From UBA11606 sp964504305 (GTDB lineage Bacteria > Actinomycetota > Acidimicrobiia > Acidimicrobiales > Aldehydirespiratoraceae): a DNA stretch of 64,000 bases. Made by a program: the position numbers and the translations under genes. The stretch covers positions 496,001-560,000 of the forward strand of contig CAZDEB010000001.1 of assembly GCA_964504305.1 (NCBI GenBank), given 5' to 3'. The notes under the pieces are model-generated. The model made no database searches and was not told the origin of the DNA. It worked only from the letters and a program-made list of their open reading frames with translations. Shown here in pieces: positions 60,726 to 64,000 of the stretch (positions are counted from its first letter, which is position 1; each line of letters starts with the position of its first letter).

Positions 60726-61931
60726 GTGCCAGGTGGTAAGGAGCGCGAGCTCCGCCGACGCATCTCGAGCGTTCAGTCAACCAAGAAGATCACGCGGGCG
60801 ATGGAACTCATCGCCGCGACGCGGGTTGTCAAGGCCATGCAGCGCGCCGACGCGGCACGCCCTTACGCCCGTCAGATCACGTCGGTTATCGAAAACCTCG
60901 CGGCCGGCGGTGCCGAAGTCGATCACCCGCTGTTGCGAGAGGTCGAGGACGTCAAGCGGGTCGGGTTCATTGTCATGGCCGGCGATCGTGGTCTGGCCGG
61001 AGCGTTCAACTCGAACCCCATCCGAGCGGCCGAGCGCCAGATCATGGCTCATCAGACCGAGGGCCGCGAGTACTCGCTGTTTTGTGTCGGCAAGAAGTCC
61101 AACGCCTATTTCAAGTTCCGTAACTACCGCGTCGACCACGCCTATCAGGGTTTCACCGACGCGCCCAGCTACGAACACGCTCGCGAGATCGCCGACGATG
61201 TGGCCAACGCGTTCACGAGCGGCGAGATCGACGAAGTCGAGTTGATCTACACCCAGTTCATCTCGATGGGTACCCAAAAGATTTCTGTGCGACGGTTCTT
61301 GCCGCTCGAAGACACGTCGGTGATGGCCGACCAGGGGGGCGGGTCGGCCGAGGCCGCCTCGGCCTTCGAGTTCGAGCCATCTCCCGAAGCCGTTCTCGAA
61401 GCACTGCTTCCCCGTTATGTAGAGGCTCGTCTATTTGGTGCGTTGCTCGATTCGGCGGCCTCCGAGCATGCCAACCGTCAGCGGGCCATGAAGTCGGCTA
61501 CCGACAACGCTGAAGAGCTCATCACCAAACTCTCTCGCGAAATGAACGCCGCCCGTCAGGCTTCGATCACCACCGAGATCATGGAGATCGTCAGCGGCGC
61601 GGAAGCTCTTGGTTCTGGCGACGCCACCGCCGATCTTGCCGCGCTGTTGCAAGAACACTCCCTCGACGACGCGGCTGTTGCTGTAGCCACTCCGGCCGCG
61701 GTAGCGACCCTCGAGGCCGATGCCCCGTATGGGGTCGGGTCGGCCGCTCCTTTGCCTGACGACAGCGCCCCGAGCGGGTTCACCATCAAGGGCAACGCCG
61801 ACTCGATGCTCTATCACCGTCCCGACAGCCGCAGCTACAAGGTCACCAAGGCCGAAGTCTGGTTCGATACGCCAGAACGAGCAGAAGCCGCGGGATTCCG
61901 TCTTGCCAACACCCACCCCAAACCCTCATAA
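60726..61931 (+). CDS. atpG: ATP synthase subunit gamma with C-terminal sunset-like domain
   Basis: The 401-aa gamma subunit is about 100 residues longer than normal. The core is standard: GKERELRRRISSVQSTKKITRAM at the N-terminus and EMNAARQASITTEIMEIVSGAEAL at the C-terminal helix (to about 300). After a flexible Ala/Asp linker comes a domain (about 353-398) reading FTIKGNADSMLYHRPDS, then KVTKAEVWFDT and EAAGFRLAN. It matches the small 'sunset' motif attached to various secreted and ribosomal proteins. The GTG start follows atpA by 6 bp. Confidence 0.93.
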   Translation: MPGGKERELRRRISSVQSTKKITRAMELIAATRVVKAMQRADAARPYARQITSVIENLAAGGAEVDHPLLREVEDVKRVGFIVMAGDRGLAGAFNSNPIRAAERQIMAHQTEGREYSLFCVGKKSNAYFKFRNYRVDHAYQGFTDAPSYEHAREIADDVANAFTSGEIDEVELIYTQFISMGTQKISVRRFLPLEDTSVMADQGGGSAEAASAFEFEPSPEAVLEALLPRYVEARLFGALLDSAASEHANRQRAMKSATDNAEELITKLSREMNAARQASITTEIMEIVSGAEALGSGDATADLAALLQEHSLDDAAVAVATPAAVATLEADAPYGVGSAAPLPDDSAPSGFTIKGNADSMLYHRPDSRSYKVTKAEVWFDTPERAEAAGFRLANTHPKPS

Positions 61932-61949
61932 CCAGAAGCACCAAAAATC

Positions 61950-63398
61950 ATGACTGTTACTGAGAACGACCAAAAGATCGGCCACATCGTCAGCATCGCT
62001 GGCCCGGTTGTCGACGTTGAGTTTCCCGCAGGTCACCTGCCAGAAATCAACACCCAGATCGAGTTCGACGTCGTCGTCGAAGGCGAATCGACTCACGTCG
62101 CGGCCGAAGTTGCTCAGCAGATCGGCGACAACCGGGTGCGGGCCATCTCGATGAAGCCCACCGACGGTCTCACCCGAGGCGCCGAGGTTGTCAACACCGG
62201 TCACGGTGTGCAAGCTCCGGTCGGCGACGACACCCTCGGTCACATCTGGAACGTGATGGGCGACTGCCTCGACGTCCCCGAGCATCGCACTGCCGATCGC
62301 TGGGATATCCACCGGTCAGCTCCGTCGTTCGACTCGCTCGAGCCGTCGGCGAAGATGTTCGAAACCGGCGTGAAGGTCATCGATTTGCTCACCCCCTACA
62401 AGGAGGGTGGCAAGATCGGATTGTTCGGCGGCGCAGGCGTGGGCAAGACCGTGCTCATCACCGAAATGATTACCCGTGTGGCATCCAACCACGGTGGTGT
62501 GTCGGTGTTTGCCGGCGTGGGTGAGCGCACCCGCGAAGGCACCGACCTGTTCATCGAAATGGGCGAAACGGTCATGGGCGACGGCGAGACCACGGTGCTC
62601 GACAAAGCCGCTCTGGTGTTTGGTCAGATGGACGAACCCCCAGGGGTTCGCCTGCGCGTCGCCCTTTCGGGTGTCACGATGGCCGAGTACTTCCGTGACG
62701 TGCAGAACCAGGACGTGTTGTTGTTCGTCGACAACATCTTCCGGTTCGTTCAGGCCGGCTCCGAAGTTTCGACTCTGCTTGGTCGTATGCCATCGGCGGT
62801 GGGTTACCAGCCCACCCTCGCCGACGAAATGGGCGAGCTGCAAGAGCGAATCACGTCGACTCGCGGCAAGTCGATCACCTCTCTTCAGGCGGTTTACGTA
62901 CCGGCCGACGACTACACCGACCCGGCCCCGTTCACCTCGTTCACCCACTTCGATGGCACCACCGAGTTGTCTCGTGACATCGCCGCGCTGGGGATTTACC
63001 CTGCTGTCGACCCGTTGGCCTCGAGCTCGACGATCCTCGATCCCATGGTCGTTGGCGACCGTCATTATCAGGTCGCCCGACGCGTGCAGGAAGTCCTGCA
63101 GCGCTACAAGGAACTCCAAGACATCATCGCCATCCTCGGTCTCGACGAGCTTTCCGAAGAGGATCGCATCACCGTCGACCGAGCCCGTAAGGTCCAGAAG
63201 TTCTTGTCACAGCCGATGTTTGTGGCCAAGGCCTTCACCGGCCAAGACGGCATCTTCACCCCGGTTGCCGAGACCATCGATTCGTTCGAGGCGTTGCTCA
63301 ACGGCGATCTCGATCACCTGCCCGAGCAGGCGTTCTACATGGTGGGCGGCGCCGAAGACGCCGAACGTAAGGCCGCCGAACTTCAGGCCGAGGCCTGA
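61950..63398 (+). CDS. atpD: ATP synthase subunit beta
   Basis: This 482-aa catalytic F1 subunit has Walker A GGAGVGKT (about 160), catalytic Glu in GVGERTREG, Walker B VLLFVDNIFRF and the DELSEEDR motif (DELSEED-type, involved in coupling). Length and motifs are normal. Confidence 0.98.
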   Translation: MTVTENDQKIGHIVSIAGPVVDVEFPAGHLPEINTQIEFDVVVEGESTHVAAEVAQQIGDNRVRAISMKPTDGLTRGAEVVNTGHGVQAPVGDDTLGHIWNVMGDCLDVPEHRTADRWDIHRSAPSFDSLEPSAKMFETGVKVIDLLTPYKEGGKIGLFGGAGVGKTVLITEMITRVASNHGGVSVFAGVGERTREGTDLFIEMGETVMGDGETTVLDKAALVFGQMDEPPGVRLRVALSGVTMAEYFRDVQNQDVLLFVDNIFRFVQAGSEVSTLLGRMPSAVGYQPTLADEMGELQERITSTRGKSITSLQAVYVPADDYTDPAPFTSFTHFDGTTELSRDIAALGIYPAVDPLASSSTILDPMVVGDRHYQVARRVQEVLQRYKELQDIIAILGLDELSEEDRITVDRARKVQKFLSQPMFVAKAFTGQDGIFTPVAETIDSFEALLNGDLDHLPEQAFYMVGGAEDAERKAAELQAEA

Positions 63399-63420
63399 GT
63401 TAGCACCCGAGGCAGTTGCC

Positions 63421-63813
63421 ATGTTCACGGTCGAAGTTGTTAGTCCCGAATCGGTGTCATACACCGGCGAAGCCGAAATGGTTATCGCCCGTACCATCGA
63501 CGACGGCGACATCGCCTTCCAAACCGGTCACGTCCCTTTCATCGGGGCGCTGGCCGTGTGGTCGGTCGATGTCATCAAAGACGATGGCAGCCGAGACGTG
63601 TTCGCGGTTCACCGCGGGTTCGTCCAGGTCAGCGGCACGCAGGTCACGATCCTCAGCGACGTGAGCGAAACCGCCGACGAGATCGACGTGGCGCGGGCCC
63701 AGGCCAGCCTCAACTCGGCCCAGGACGCTCTGCGAAACGATGCCGACGATGCCGAGGCGGCGGCCGCCGAAGCCCGCGCCGAGCTTCGGCTTCGGGTTGC
63801 GGCCGGCGAGTAA
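63421..63813 (+). CDS. atpC: ATP synthase subunit epsilon
   Basis: This 130-aa subunit has an N-terminal beta-sandwich (FTVEVVSPESVSYTGEAEMV, QTGHVPFIGALA) and a C-terminal helix hairpin (VARAQASLNSAQDAL). It ends the ATP synthase operon. Longer frames upstream within atpD are rejected because the ATG at 63421 gives the canonical N-terminus. Confidence 0.95.
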   Translation: MFTVEVVSPESVSYTGEAEMVIARTIDDGDIAFQTGHVPFIGALAVWSVDVIKDDGSRDVFAVHRGFVQVSGTQVTILSDVSETADEIDVARAQASLNSAQDALRNDADDAEAAAAEARAELRLRVAAGE

Positions 63814-63846
63814 CCGCCTAGCTGTCGACTCTTCGCCTGGGTCCGC

Positions 63847-64000
63847 CTAGGCCACAACAGTGCCCGGCACGCGGTCTTCGGGCGCGGGCCAACCCATATC
63901 AAGCGACTCCAGCGTCTGGACCATAATTTCGCTGATAACGAGATTGCGAAACCATTTGCGATCGGCCGGCACGACGTACCAGGGTGCGTTCGGCGTTGAG
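63847..64000 (-). CDS. Polyphosphate kinase 2 (PPK2) family protein, C-terminal fragment
   Basis: The last 50 or so codons of a minus-strand gene enter the window. The visible protein reads TPNAPWYVVPADRKWFRNLVIS, the C-terminal signature of PPK2 family polyphosphate:nucleotide phosphotransferases. The stop TAG is at 63847-63849. The catalytic P-loop lies outside the window. It is convergent with the ATP synthase operon. Confidence 0.85.
   Translation of the reverse strand, partial: STPNAPWYVVPADRKWFRNLVISEIMVQTLESLDMGWPAPEDRVPGTVVA

Overview
The window is about 64 kb of a high-GC actinobacterial chromosome. I infer class Acidimicrobiia (Ilumatobacter/Microthrix-like) from a WhiB regulator, DUF3107 and DUF3090 proteins, a mycothiol-dependent nitroreductase homologue, an F420-type iron-sulfur protein, a Rho with a long charged N-terminal insert, a 'sunset'-like extension on an ATP synthase subunit, SLH-type repeats on a secreted protease and frequent GTG/TTG starts. 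The taxon is an inference; no rRNA is present. A run of exactly 100 N (28195-28294) marks a scaffold gap.

Layout: 1-799 is the N-terminal part of a class E sortase. 859-7773 is a complete System I cytochrome c maturation operon (ccmABCDEFGHI), followed by a secreted YceI / cytochrome c / copper-monooxygenase-like fusion (7803-9902), a likely client. 9927-18163 holds a conserved unknown, a DUF3179 lipoprotein, a Crp-type regulator, a SixA-like phosphatase, a receiver-like protein, a SufR-like Fe-S regulator divergent from an Mrp/ApbC Fe-S carrier, a PdtaS-like sensor kinase and WhiB. 18348-26787 holds glycerophosphodiesterase, lipid kinase, etfBA, the conserved actinobacterial trio histidine phosphatase-DUF3090-SCO1664, a family 5 uracil-DNA glycosylase, a lipoprotein and a PLP enzyme. 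26928-28608 is a trypsin-like protease with tandem SLH-type repeats, interrupted by the gap.

The most interesting locus is 28627-30814 (minus strand): an FrhB-type Fe-S protein, an Rv2466c/DsbA-like thioredoxin-fold protein whose first active-site cysteine codon is an in-frame TGA followed by a SECIS-like hairpin (a probable undocumented selenoprotein), and a PaaI-type thioesterase. Divergent from it, behind an intergenic region with a 12-bp inverted repeat and tandem 16-bp repeats, lies an uncharacterised three-gene operon (30956-36259): a 995-aa signal-peptide/single-TM protein and two cytoplasmic partners.

36263-39045 carries an M48 protease, a predicted metal-dependent hydrolase, a PaiB-like flavoprotein and a small membrane protein. 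39163-45072 is a compact SARP-regulated operon (two OsmC proteins, two methyltransferases, a flavin monooxygenase) ending near tRNA-Arg(CCG), with codon use that looks different by eye. 45685-54733 is housekeeping: argS, lysA, a PqqD/nucleotidyltransferase pair, hom, thrC, rho and rpmE. 54741 is an unknown conserved gene. 55876-63813 is the whole F1Fo ATP synthase operon (atpZ-I-B-E-F-H-A-G-D-C), in which the b and gamma subunits carry unusual extensions. The window ends in the 3' part of a PPK2 gene on the minus strand.
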